DNA of 37,810 bases, taken from positions 1 through 37,810 of IMG/VR virus record IMGVR_UViG_3300008259_000066, one strand, 5' to 3'. A program made the translations under genes and the position numbers. The notes beneath the pieces were generated by a model that had not been told where the DNA came from, made no database searches, and saw nothing but the letters and a program-made list of their open reading frames with translations. Positions 15,340 through 23,902 of this stretch are shown piece by piece. Every line of letters begins with the position of its first letter. Within the stretch, counting starts at the first letter, position 1. This DNA is from a virus.

Positions 15340-16193
15340 GATTGATCGCATTTTCCGACGAAAATTTTATTCCGGTTGTTCAGAATCTAGTTTCCTCTCT
15401 GGACAAGATCTATCCCCATGCACCCTTAACTTATTATATGGTCGGGTTCCATAGAAAGAATTGTTTAAAAAGCGAAAACCTTAAGATCTCTTACAAAACA
15501 TTCTTCCCCAAATCGGGACTACCAAATTTGAATTTTCTGAAGCCTAGTATACTCCTGCAATCCCTGACCGATCACGAAGATGATGTTTTCATTTTTCTCG
15601 ACAGTGACATAACGATAGGAAAAAGATTCAACCCAGAAAGTATACTTCAGAAAAACCTAGAGTTACCCCTAGCATCATTTGGCCCATATGAACTTCCATA
15701 TACATTCAGAACATTTGAAGGCGGAAGAACAGAAACATACACACCGGATTTATTAATGGATTATTTCGGGATCAGATACAAATCGATGCGATATGTACAG
15801 AATTGTCTAATTGCTTATCACAGAAAACATCAAAATTTTTTATTGGAATGGGAATCGATTTGCTTAAACAAATATTTGCTTAAAGAGCATTGGAGGTACT
15901 TTTCATTTCAGGACGAAACAGCTTTCAATGTGCTCCTCTGGAAATATTCAGCAACAGAGAATCTTGGACATATATTTGTTAATACACACAAATTTACCAC
16001 ATTTCAATTAATAGAGGAGAGTGAAAATATAGTCAATGTCAACATCGATGAAAATCCTTATGAATTCTGCGGGGAATCATCTAAAATCATGTTTTATCAC
16101 GGGACTAAGGATACGAACCAAAATTTAAAAATACAGAAATACATTTATGAAAATTATACAGGTAACCCCAGGACTTCTCCCTATACCTCCTAA
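15336..16193 (+). CDS. GT-A glycosyltransferase with DxD motif
   Basis: This 285-residue protein starts at an ATG overlapping the upstream stop (ATGA), indicating translational coupling. FLDSDI at residues 87-92 gives a DxD (Asp89, Asp91), the usual divalent-metal and nucleotide-sugar site of GT-A enzymes. An N-terminal strand (MRLIAFSDENF) and an HGT segment near the C-terminus fit the GT8-like layout, in which a late His coordinates the metal. No signal peptide or membrane segment is visible, so it should be cytoplasmic. It sits between two multidomain glycosyltransferase genes and overlaps the next gene by 47 bases. It probably adds one sugar in a fibre-glycan pathway. Exact family and donor are unknown. 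Confidence 0.72.
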   Translation: MRLIAFSDENFIPVVQNLVSSLDKIYPHAPLTYYMVGFHRKNCLKSENLKISYKTFFPKSGLPNLNFLKPSILLQSLTDHEDDVFIFLDSDITIGKRFNPESILQKNLELPLASFGPYELPYTFRTFEGGRTETYTPDLLMDYFGIRYKSMRYVQNCLIAYHRKHQNFLLEWESICLNKYLLKEHWRYFSFQDETAFNVLLWKYSATENLGHIFVNTHKFTTFQLIEESENIVNVNIDENPYEFCGESSKIMFYHGTKDTNQNLKIQKYIYENYTGNPRTSPYTS

Positions 16194-18285
16194 TGGATGG
16201 GGAGCGGTTGAAAAAATTATTTGGGAATATCACAATCAATCGATCAAGCTTGGCCATGGGTCAGTTATAAAGTATCTAGATGAAGTTAAGCCGGGTGAAC
16301 AAACCATAGTTCATGTGCACGTAGCCAATCTTGCAATCCTCTGCCACGAAAGAGGCATACCCTATATTTTCACGATGCATGATCACCATGCTCATCTTTA
16401 TGGGAAGGACTCCCCGGTATACAAAGAGAATAAGAAAGCACTTAGAAATGCTTTAATTGGATTTGTACCAGCAAAATACCTAGTGAAATATTTTGGATAC
16501 CCAAACATTGAGTATATGAGCCACGGGGTTAATACAAGCTTCTTTTCATGCGAAAGGGATTACACAAACACCCAGCACAGTTTGTTATGCGTAGCAAACA
16601 ATGGGTACATCCACGATCAGAGCTTTGACAGGAAGGGATTTTCCTTTGCACTCCAAGCCGCAGAAAAAATGAACCTCCCGATTACAATCTGCGGTCCTAG
16701 TAACAATAGATCGTTCTTTGAAAAATATCAGTGCTCGTACGATAAATTAACCATCAAATATGATCTAACTGAGGATCAGCTGGCGAATGAATATAAAAAT
16801 CATACCATTTTTATCCACGCGTCAGAATTAGAAGCTGGCCATCCTAATTTAACTGTTCTCGAAGCAATGTCCTCAGGCTTGGTTGTCTTATCTACTTTAG
16901 AAGACGGACAGGATACACCTGGGTTAATTCGAATAACTAGAGAATTGGAAGATATTGAGGACAAGATAAAAAATTCAATCAGTGATTTCGAAAACCTTTC
17001 TAAGAGATCAAGGGAGTGTGCAATGGAGCTAGACTGGTCAAATGTTACCCAAAAATTGATTTCTAGGTACGAATCAATTTCATCGGAAACGATGAAAAAG
17101 TCTTTGGTTTATAATTACTCGATGACTCCGATCTCTTTCCGTGAAAAGAAAGAGCCTCAAAATACTTTCCACTATTCTTTCATAGAAAGCCCAAAATGTG
17201 AAATTTTAGGTCCGGTTTCAAAAGAATATCTGGTTAAATTCGTAGACCACGATACAAACGAGGTTGTCTACGTAAGCTCAATTAAAAACAACTGCTGGGC
17301 GGCGGCTTCCAAAAAATACTTTATTAACTGGAGGATTGAGGTTTATGACGGGGAGGAAATAGTGGATCAACATGTTTTTGATGCAACGGATAAGAGGGTG
17401 TATATCCACATCGATTCTAAAGCTCTCGGAGACACGATAGCATGGTTCCCATACGTTGAAGAATTCAGAAAGAAGCACAATTGCAAAATAGTATGTTCAA
17501 CCTTCTGGAATGATCTTTTCAAAAATTCATATTCTCACTTCGAATTCACACCTCCCGGATCAACAGCCCATGGATTGTATGCGATGTATTCTGTTGGCTG
17601 GTATTATTTTGAAAATGGATCACTAGATTACGATAAGAATAAGAGAGACATTAAGAAAATACCGCTGCAGCAAACAGCTACGGATTTTCTTGGATTAGAC
17701 TTCACAGAAGTCCGACCGATGATAGATCTACCTATAGAGAGAAGACATGTTGCTGGTGATTATGCATGTATTGCTCCACACGCTTCGTCCCATGCAAAAT
17801 ATTGGAACAGAAAGGGGGGATGGCAAAAATTGGTTAATTGGTTCAATGATCAAAAAATACTTCCGGCTATGATCACACACGAGCCTTTGGGTGATGACTG
17901 GCATGATTCTAAGCTAGGTGGCAAACTTAAAAATGTAGTGGATAGGACTGGGAATTTCCCGATAGAAAACAGGATCAACGAGATCATTCACTCAAAAATT
18001 TATATTGGGCTAAGTTCCGGTCTTAGCTGGTTATCTTGGGCTTTAAATAAACCTACTGTTGTCATTTCAGGATTCACTGAAGAATTCCTTGAACCTTCTT
18101 CTGTTATCAGAATCATTAATAAAGAGGTCTGTCACGGATGTCAAACCGAATTCAAATTAGATGCTGGCGATTGGGAATGGTGCCCTAGAAATAAGGGGAC
18201 GGAGGATCAATTTATCTGTACTAAGGAAATAAGCTCCGAATCTGTTATAGATGCTATTGTTAAAAGCGGAGTCCTAGATATATAG
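16147..18285 (+). CDS. GT4 glycosyltransferase fused to a TibC/Aah-type protein O-glycosyltransferase
   Basis: This 712-residue protein starts at an ATG inside the preceding gene. Residues ~1-315 are a GT4 domain: a PPNGWGAVEK acceptor loop at the N-terminus and an E-x7-E-type segment (EAGHPNLTVLEAMSSG). A linker with an NNCWAAASKKYFINWRIEVY pattern leads into residues ~418-712, which match the autotransporter O-heptosyltransferase (TibC/Aah) family. Diagnostic stretches are HIDSKALGDT (421-430), PLQQTATDFLGL, IAPHASSHAKYWN, IGLSSGLSWLSWA and the metal site Cys662, Cys665, Cys679, Cys691. Family knowledge: TibC enzymes add heptose from ADP-heptose to many Ser side chains of repetitive adhesins. 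Here the obvious Ser-rich substrate is the fibre encoded by 1-11652. The donor sugar cannot be told from sequence. Confidence 0.88.
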   Translation: MKIIQVTPGLLPIPPNGWGAVEKIIWEYHNQSIKLGHGSVIKYLDEVKPGEQTIVHVHVANLAILCHERGIPYIFTMHDHHAHLYGKDSPVYKENKKALRNALIGFVPAKYLVKYFGYPNIEYMSHGVNTSFFSCERDYTNTQHSLLCVANNGYIHDQSFDRKGFSFALQAAEKMNLPITICGPSNNRSFFEKYQCSYDKLTIKYDLTEDQLANEYKNHTIFIHASELEAGHPNLTVLEAMSSGLVVLSTLEDGQDTPGLIRITRELEDIEDKIKNSISDFENLSKRSRECAMELDWSNVTQKLISRYESISSETMKKSLVYNYSMTPISFREKKEPQNTFHYSFIESPKCEILGPVSKEYLVKFVDHDTNEVVYVSSIKNNCWAAASKKYFINWRIEVYDGEEIVDQHVFDATDKRVYIHIDSKALGDTIAWFPYVEEFRKKHNCKIVCSTFWNDLFKNSYSHFEFTPPGSTAHGLYAMYSVGWYYFENGSLDYDKNKRDIKKIPLQQTATDFLGLDFTEVRPMIDLPIERRHVAGDYACIAPHASSHAKYWNRKGGWQKLVNWFNDQKILPAMITHEPLGDDWHDSKLGGKLKNVVDRTGNFPIENRINEIIHSKIYIGLSSGLSWLSWALNKPTVVISGFTEEFLEPSSVIRIINKEVCHGCQTEFKLDAGDWEWCPRNKGTEDQFICTKEISSESVIDAIVKSGVLDI
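18277..18285 (+). promoter_or_regulatory. Late-promoter-like box GATATATAG
   Basis: The box overlaps the stop of the TibC-type gene and lies 10 bases before the ATG at 18296. It matches the GATATATA(A/G) boxes at 20558, 25851, 25900, 29315, 31864 and 36288. It resembles the T4 late -10 element (TATAAATA). Confidence 0.5.
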
Positions 18286-18295
18286 GTAAAAAGAG

Positions 18296-18604
18296 ATGGC
18301 AAACGGAAGCATTCTTCAGCCCATAATTTATCCCTCATTGGGTGTTAGAATCATCGATGGATCTAACTCTCAAACGCTGGATCAATTATATTTCATAGGA
18401 ACTGCCAATAACTACATTAAAAAGGATGGTAATACTTCTTTAAATAATGTGTCTAGCATGGGTAATTTTAGACCCAATGGTAACTCGGTAGCTAACAGTT
18501 TCAGAGATATCTTGGATGGAGGAACCTCATCAGCTGGTTCATTCCAATTTCAGGGTCCAATTATCGGCGGAGAATTTTCTATTATAGCAGGATCTCAAGA
18601 ATAA
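18296..18604 (+). CDS. Small uncharacterised protein, probably virion-associated
   Basis: This 102-residue protein has no recognised family. It is rich in Gly, Asn and Ser, with no membrane segment or signal peptide. Its C-terminal third (FQFQGPIIGGEFSIIAG) looks beta-rich. It has its own late-type box just upstream, and a gene with a receptor-binding-type N-terminal domain starts four bases after its stop. By position it may be a small fibre tip, adaptor or decoration protein; that is inference only. Confidence 0.6.
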   Translation: MANGSILQPIIYPSLGVRIIDGSNSQTLDQLYFIGTANNYIKKDGNTSLNNVSSMGNFRPNGNSVANSFRDILDGGTSSAGSFQFQGPIIGGEFSIIAGSQE

Positions 18605-18608
18605 TACT

Positions 18609-19208
18609 ATGGCATTCAGAATTCAACTTCGAAACGACACCTACGCAAACTGGACGGAAGTAAATCCAATTCTTCTACAAGGAGAACCAGCTTACGAAAA
18701 TAATACCAACCGATTGAAAATCGGAAACGGCGCGTCTGGCTATGCCCAGTTGCCGTATTTCTATGGTAATATCGAGTATGTAAATGGATTGACCGGATCG
18801 ATAGGCATTACCGGTGGAACCGGTATAAATGTAACCACAGGTGCTTCTGGAGCCACCATTACTATTACTTCCGACCGTCCATATAAACTTTACACTTGTA
18901 ATTTGAATGCGGCAGGAACTAATAATCCGACTGAGATAGTTTTAGAAAGCGATTTCACAGCGGATCTGGTTTGGACCAGAGGAACTACCGGAGTATATGT
19001 TGCAGGATTCACTGGAGCAACCGGAGTAGTTGGTGACTTTGGACACAATGCTTCTAAGGTTATGATTACTTCTGTAAGCTCTACCGTCAATAGCCACATT
19101 TATCCTCTTTATATTGATGCGGATAGCATTCAGATTACCCAAACTGGAGTTACCGGAGCATATCTTGATGGACTCAGTAACTGTTTCGTAGAAATCAAGG
19201 TTTACTAA
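18609..19208 (+). CDS. Tail-fibre-type protein with Mtd-like N-terminal domain
   Basis: This is a 199-residue protein. Residues ~1-50 (RIQLRNDTYANWTEVNP, then LLQGEPAYENNTNRLKIGNG) match the N-terminal domain of the major tropism determinant and many phage tail fibres, which docks the fibre. The middle has Gly/Thr-rich stretches with GITGGTG and GFTGATG repeats. The end (CFVEIKVY) looks like a beta strand. It is probably a short fibre or an accessory of the giant fibre. No enzymatic motif is seen. Confidence 0.7.
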   Translation: MAFRIQLRNDTYANWTEVNPILLQGEPAYENNTNRLKIGNGASGYAQLPYFYGNIEYVNGLTGSIGITGGTGINVTTGASGATITITSDRPYKLYTCNLNAAGTNNPTEIVLESDFTADLVWTRGTTGVYVAGFTGATGVVGDFGHNASKVMITSVSSTVNSHIYPLYIDADSIQITQTGVTGAYLDGLSNCFVEIKVY

Positions 19209-19256
19209 GAAACTTTTCTATCTTTCCCCAGTATTATTAAGAAAACTACTCTGGCT

Positions 19257-19517
19257 GTGGGTATTTTCAGAATAAAGGAGGAAACCGTCAAAAATCAAGG
19301 ATTGGACACAACTAAATGGCGTGTTTTTCTTTGTGATAGTAAAGGCGAGCCGATGGATGGATATTACACTTCATTCTTAGCGGACAAGATAATCCCCGGT
19401 ATCAATGACATCCACACCCAACAATCAATCGAAGATGTACAGATATCCACCAGATATTATGATTGCGAATCGATTAGATTGGAGGAGAGTAGCGAAGGCA
19501 CAACTGTAATATTTTAA
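19257..19517 (+). CDS. Uncharacterised 86-residue protein
   Basis: The frame starts with GTG at 19257, and no better ATG gives a similar length. The protein has no recognised domain, no membrane segment and a mixed acidic sequence ending in strand-like GTTVIF. It begins 48 bases after the upstream fibre-type gene and ends two bases before the ATG of the kinase gene, so it is probably co-transcribed with the kinase. The start is uncertain. Confidence 0.5.
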   Translation: MGIFRIKEETVKNQGLDTTKWRVFLCDSKGEPMDGYYTSFLADKIIPGINDIHTQQSIEDVQISTRYYDCESIRLEESSEGTTVIF

Positions 19518-19519
19518 AT

Positions 19520-20002
19520 ATGATAATCGTTATATACGGTCAACCCTGCTCAGGCAAAACAACCCTCTCTAAAAAATTGAATGGCTGGCTTAAGTCACAG
19601 TCGAGAAGAATCAACTTACACTTTATGGATGGCGATTCATTCCGCAAAATCTTTGCCAATAAAGACTATTCAAGGGAAGGTAGGAATAGAAATCTCCAAC
19701 TTGCTTCTGTTGTTGCACATTATGAGCATAGCTTGAATGAAGTTGTTCTAATGTCATTCGTTTACCCATACAAGGAAGCGAGAGAATATCTTAACGAACT
19801 AACCGGACATGATGTTATGTGGGTATACACCTACTATGACACGATGCTATATCAGCGCGGAAGAGAATCTTTCCACGTGGCAGACTTTGAGCATCCAGAA
19901 GAAAATGAAGCTGATCTGATCTTAAACACCGGATCTATGTCTGAGCAGGAATGCTTAGAAGAGATAGTTAAAACCTTCCAAAAGAAATATCCTAATTTTT
20001 AA
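19520..20002 (+). CDS. APS-kinase-like (CysC family) P-loop kinase
   Basis: This 160-residue protein has a Walker A at residues 7-14 (GQPCSGKT). A DGDSFRKIF segment and a SREGRNRNL segment correspond to the substrate-binding DGDN-x-R and S-x-x-DR-x-x-N regions of adenylylsulfate kinase. The family makes PAPS from APS and ATP. The protein is slightly short for CysC (about 200 residues). A nucleotidyltransferase and a DUF2061 protein follow directly, and DUF2061 genes often sit near sulfate-assimilation genes in Bacteroidota. It could supply activated sulfate, or phosphorylate another small nucleotide-linked substrate. No sulfotransferase is seen in the window. Confidence 0.65.
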   Translation: MIIVIYGQPCSGKTTLSKKLNGWLKSQSRRINLHFMDGDSFRKIFANKDYSREGRNRNLQLASVVAHYEHSLNEVVLMSFVYPYKEAREYLNELTGHDVMWVYTYYDTMLYQRGRESFHVADFEHPEENEADLILNTGSMSEQECLEEIVKTFQKKYPNF

Positions 20003-20015
20003 ACCATACACAAAT

Positions 20016-20354
20016 ATGAAATATGCAATGTTTATTGGGCGCTATCAGCCCCTACACGACGGCCACATTTGGCTTTTTAATTCAAAAATCGAATCAGGAA
20101 CACCAGTTCTGATCTGCGTAAGAGACGTTCAGCCTGATGAAAAAAACCCCTGGACTGCATCTCAGGTCGTTGAAAACATCGAATCTAGACTGCAAGACTG
20201 GGTGAGCTCGGGAATGCTGAAAGTTATCGTTATTCCTGACATTGAAGGAGTTTATTATGGAAGAGACGTTGGATACAAGGTTGAACAGATTCAAGCTCCC
20301 CAAGAAATCCAGAATATCTCTGCAACCAAGATCAGAAAAGAAATGGGGATATGA
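20016..20354 (+). CDS. HxGH-type nucleotidyltransferase (NMN-adenylyltransferase-like)
   Basis: This is a 112-residue protein. GRYQPLHDGH (8-17) is the nucleotide-binding HxGH motif, and ISATKIRKEM (101-110) is the matching C-terminal ISxTxxR motif. Both together are typical of NMN and pantetheine-phosphate adenylyltransferases and related cytidylyltransferases. The protein is shorter than usual (about 160-180 residues). It is not an ATP sulfurylase by motif. It may act in NAD supply, or activate a sugar or alditol phosphate for the glycan pathway upstream. The stop overlaps the next gene's start by ATGA. Confidence 0.7.
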   Translation: MKYAMFIGRYQPLHDGHIWLFNSKIESGTPVLICVRDVQPDEKNPWTASQVVENIESRLQDWVSSGMLKVIVIPDIEGVYYGRDVGYKVEQIQAPQEIQNISATKIRKEMGI

Positions 20355-20542
20355 AAATCAAAATTGCTCTAGCAAAGACAATTTCATATCGACTCCTAGG
20401 AACAATAAGTAGCTACTTTATAGCTTATTTTATTACCGGATCAGCAGCACTCGGATTAACCTTCGCAGCGGCTGATCTGGTTACTAAAATGCTCCTTTAC
20501 TTCTTCCACGAAATACTCTGGCAATGGATCGATAAGAAATAG
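20351..20542 (+). CDS. DUF2061-type small membrane protein
   Basis: This 63-residue protein matches the DUF2061 pattern: ISYRLLGT near the N-terminus, an AYFITGSAALG segment, and a YFFHEILWQWI end. Two hydrophobic segments (about 13-29 and 32-48) suggest a short hairpin membrane protein. Its biochemical role is unknown. Start and upstream stop overlap (ATGA), so it is coupled to the nucleotidyltransferase. Confidence 0.72.
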   Translation: MKIKIALAKTISYRLLGTISSYFIAYFITGSAALGLTFAAADLVTKMLLYFFHEILWQWIDKK

Positions 20543-20557
20543 CCCTTTCTTTTAAGG

Positions 20558-20567
20558 GATATATAAA
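20558..20567 (+). promoter_or_regulatory. Late-promoter-like box GATATATAAA
   Basis: The box lies 15 bases before the ATG at 20583 and opens the morphogenesis block. It follows a weak CCCTT/AAGGG hairpin (20543-20557) that might end the upstream unit. It is one of the closest matches to the shared box. Confidence 0.55.
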
Positions 20568-20582
20568 GAAAGAGTTGTAAGC

Positions 20583-23111
20583 ATGCCATTTTATCCCGAA
20601 AATAGATTCCCGAAAGCAGGTCTCCCCGTTTATAATGGCGAGGGCGAACAGAGAAATCTGAGTGATCCCCGATACCAATATGAGGACGGATTAGAAAATA
20701 CCAAAAAATATCCGGACAGTTCTGTAGATAATTTATACGGTACTACGGGTGCTGCTTGGGCTAGATCTCAACAGATTGGATGTGATGGATTTCATACTCA
20801 CACTTTAAATAACGTTACGTACTATAGGCCATGCTTTGATGCAATTACCTACGATCTCAGATTAGAACAATTAGAGTCTGCTCTGAATTTTAGCTATATT
20901 GGCAACTACAGAATCCTTACCTGGGATTCACCCTTTAAGGATGTTCAATCATTCGAGGGCTGGATAATAGATACTGGCACCATAGCAAATAACGGTCCTA
21001 TCCTTGATGCTGATGATGTATTGATCGACTTCCGTTATTCAACCGATGGAGTTAATTGGAGTTTATGGGAGAATGTAGGAAGTGCAAGGTCTGGTCCGTC
21101 TAGAGGATGGCAATCAGGTAATAAAGCTGAACTTTTCTCGATTCCTTTAAATCCTGATGAACCTTTCTACCCTGAGATCAGATTCACCTCAGTATTGATA
21201 AACGATAATGGGACGATTATTTATAACACAGATGAGGTCATAGATCCAACCGTTGTTATCGTTAACTTCGATCTGGATATCACTTATCGTACTTTCCCGG
21301 ACGGCCCGGTTGGCCTTACATACAGAAGACCAGCTCCTGCTTGCTCTCAGGAAAAAAGCGATCGGCCTATTATCTTCGATTCTAAGCCTTTCACGTTCCG
21401 TCCTTACCAAGTCAACACAGCTATAAACCTTTATAAAGATCTTTCTAAGATAGTTAATAAGGTATTTGGATTTGATGTTAACTATTATTCAGTTCAACCT
21501 CAAGCTAGAGGAAAGGATGTTATACTTAGGGAATACACAATTTTCGACGTAGTTGAAGAACAGTGCGTGAAAGTTATGGTTCCCAATAACCAGTTTCCTG
21601 ATAACAAAATAAACTTCGATCCTTTCGGATTGCAATTTGACGAGCCATTCGAGATTCATATCGATAGAGCGGTCTTCGAATCATATTTTGGTAAAGGATC
21701 TCAACCACGTAGAAGGGATATCATCTATTTTCCTCTCACAAACAGAATTTACGAAATAAACAGTACCTATCTTTTCAGAGACTTTATGAATCAGCCGATC
21801 TATTTTAAGATCGAACTGAAGAAGTATGAGCCAAAATCGAATACCTACTATCAAGATCCTGCTTTCAAAGAAGAGCTCGATGGCATTTCTTTGAACAGCC
21901 AGGAATTATTCGGACCAGAAACTCTTGCAGAGGAAGAAAAAGTTACCAAACCTCAACAGTACTTCATCGCAAGCACCGCATTCGATTCTGATCCAGTCCG
22001 GGCTTATCTTTACGATGAATTGCCTATTGTTGATTATGAATTGAATAACAACTGGACGATAGTAGCAAATTCTTATTACGACCTGAATGCTGCATTTGTA
22101 CCAGATTCGGAATTCATCTATGAGCCAGAAGCTTATAGAGTTGCTGCAAGCTACAAATTCTTGCCTTCGCTGGGAGCAACCGGCGAGTTCTGCTATACGT
22201 CATGGATGAATATCAGAAATTATTTGGACACAGCAGCTTTCTCACCAAAAGCACCTTTGCCCCTGGTGGTAACTATCTCTTCTATCAATAGCACAGAGGT
22301 TACCTATTCAACTTATCCCAAATTTCATAAATTGAGCAAATGGGTTTCTTATGAATCAACCCCGGAAGGTTACGTTTCAATTTCAGGTGATCCCAATTTT
22401 TCTGGTGGCTTTAGAGTCTTAGATGTTGTTGACGAATACACTTTCAAGATAACCCGTCCGACTCCTCAAGCACCTGATGAATCTATTGTCTGGAGAATGC
22501 AAAAAGCTCAAGCAAGAAACCTTGTTTCTGGCTTATACAGCGGTTTGGATGCTGATGACCAGCCATATGTTAAGGGGATGAGAATAGATCTGGTTTATTC
22601 CGGATCAGCTACACCTGCAGCAAACAATTACATAAACGCAGGTTCAATTGTAGTTAGACTGAACGAACTTGAAGTGAATTCTTGCCTTCAGTTTTCGCCA
22701 AATCAAGGAGACTGGTATGGAATAGTAGTTAACTTCTCTAATAAGTTTAAGCAATTAGGAATGAACGTTTGGGCTACAAATTCCGATCCGATGTCTCCAT
22801 CCGAGCAGGGAAGTCAACTAATCAAAGTTCACGAAGATATCAGAACTCTGACCACTACTTATACATTCGCAGCACCTAGCAGTATCATAACTCAAAATAA
22901 TGATCCTTTCTACGGCACTCAAGAATTTGCTTATAAAATATTTACCGGTCCAATGTACCTGACCAACATCCGGTTAATGGACAGAATGTTAGATATAGAT
23001 AAGCAATCTAATTTCTTGAATCAGAATGTTGTGAGGGATTCGCAAAACGCAATCTTTATAGATAACGCAAAACCACAATTGAATTTGAGAAAATTCGCAC
23101 GCAATAGATAA
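20583..23111 (+). CDS. Large virion protein with a T4 gp14-like (neck) segment
   Basis: This 842-residue protein has no signal peptide or membrane segment. Around residues 377-400, RRDIIYFPLTNRIYEI and the strands that follow resemble the conserved core of T4 neck protein gp14. Its place directly before gp16- and gp17-like genes is also where gp13/gp14/gp15 lie in T4. T4 gp14 has 256 residues, so this protein is more than three times longer, with N- and C-terminal beta-rich additions. It may be a neck protein with added head-tail decoration domains. The gp14 link rests on one motif and gene order. Confidence 0.55.
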   Translation: MPFYPENRFPKAGLPVYNGEGEQRNLSDPRYQYEDGLENTKKYPDSSVDNLYGTTGAAWARSQQIGCDGFHTHTLNNVTYYRPCFDAITYDLRLEQLESALNFSYIGNYRILTWDSPFKDVQSFEGWIIDTGTIANNGPILDADDVLIDFRYSTDGVNWSLWENVGSARSGPSRGWQSGNKAELFSIPLNPDEPFYPEIRFTSVLINDNGTIIYNTDEVIDPTVVIVNFDLDITYRTFPDGPVGLTYRRPAPACSQEKSDRPIIFDSKPFTFRPYQVNTAINLYKDLSKIVNKVFGFDVNYYSVQPQARGKDVILREYTIFDVVEEQCVKVMVPNNQFPDNKINFDPFGLQFDEPFEIHIDRAVFESYFGKGSQPRRRDIIYFPLTNRIYEINSTYLFRDFMNQPIYFKIELKKYEPKSNTYYQDPAFKEELDGISLNSQELFGPETLAEEEKVTKPQQYFIASTAFDSDPVRAYLYDELPIVDYELNNNWTIVANSYYDLNAAFVPDSEFIYEPEAYRVAASYKFLPSLGATGEFCYTSWMNIRNYLDTAAFSPKAPLPLVVTISSINSTEVTYSTYPKFHKLSKWVSYESTPEGYVSISGDPNFSGGFRVLDVVDEYTFKITRPTPQAPDESIVWRMQKAQARNLVSGLYSGLDADDQPYVKGMRIDLVYSGSATPAANNYINAGSIVVRLNELEVNSCLQFSPNQGDWYGIVVNFSNKFKQLGMNVWATNSDPMSPSEQGSQLIKVHEDIRTLTTTYTFAAPSSIITQNNDPFYGTQEFAYKIFTGPMYLTNIRLMDRMLDIDKQSNFLNQNVVRDSQNAIFIDNAKPQLNLRKFARNR

Positions 23112-23114
23112 TTT

Positions 23115-23897
23115 ATGCCAAGAAGAAAACCAAATTTAGAAAAACAACAGCAGAAAAAAATACAGGATTCTCTAGAAAGCCTCTTAGAGGACGGGCACCA
23201 TTTCGAACTGGACCGATTGACGGCCGAAGAAATGCCTGCTATGAAAACGATACCACCTTTAGATTTTACCAAAATCCAACTTTTATCAATGGCTGACGCC
23301 AAAGAATATTTGGATAGAATGGTTGATTTCTATTATGGGGACGAGCTAAGCGAAAGCACCGATCATTTGAATAAAAAGAAAATGATCGATAACATGCATC
23401 TTTCTAATATTCTGCTTCAAATGAAAACCACACAGCATGCTATTATGAAGCTGATGGAGGAAATAGAGCTGGGTAACATGCAACCTCGTATGCTGGAAGT
23501 GCTGGGTCAGCTTCAATCCCAACTTGTTGGATACAGTAAAGAGTATCAGGGCTTCATTAAAAATATGGAGGAGAGTTACAAGATTCTAAGAGTCGAGTCC
23601 GAACAGAAACTTGCTGCAGGTGCAGCACAGGTCAGAGAAACCGAAGGTGGAGATTTGGAGGTAGATGCATCGACACTTAAGAGAAGCGATGATGGATCTG
23701 TTAAAGTTAGAGGTACAAAACTACTGATGGAGGGACTGCATAATGAAAATCAGGAAATTCAGGATGTGAAAGTAGAAGAGATCTCAATTACCTCTAGAGT
23801 CGACGCCCGTAAAAAAGCTCAAGAAGAGCAGGCAAGTAGGGTGGAAAGTTTAGACGTCGAAGAGAAGTATGATTTGGATGATAACTTTTTTAATTAA
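23115..23897 (+). CDS. Probable terminase small subunit (gp16-like)
   Basis: This 260-residue, highly helical protein begins three bases after the upstream stop and ends five bases before the terminase large-subunit ATG. Residues ~78-100 (STDHLNKKKMIDNMHLSNIL) and a following LEVLGQLQSQL helix resemble T4 gp16 (164 residues). The N-terminus is basic, fitting DNA contact, and the C-terminus is charged and probably flexible. Gene order matches T4 (16 then 17). Family role: recognise DNA and stimulate the packaging motor. The extra ~95 residues are unexplained. Confidence 0.68.
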   Translation: MPRRKPNLEKQQQKKIQDSLESLLEDGHHFELDRLTAEEMPAMKTIPPLDFTKIQLLSMADAKEYLDRMVDFYYGDELSESTDHLNKKKMIDNMHLSNILLQMKTTQHAIMKLMEEIELGNMQPRMLEVLGQLQSQLVGYSKEYQGFIKNMEESYKILRVESEQKLAAGAAQVRETEGGDLEVDASTLKRSDDGSVKVRGTKLLMEGLHNENQEIQDVKVEEISITSRVDARKKAQEEQASRVESLDVEEKYDLDDNFFN

Positions 23898-23902
23898 CCC
23901 TT

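Noticed and set aside
19274-19281. Strong AAAGGAGG ribosome-site-like sequence just inside the gene at 19257
   Set aside because: No start codon lies at a suitable distance downstream in the open frame, so it is probably coincidental Lys-Glu-Glu coding.
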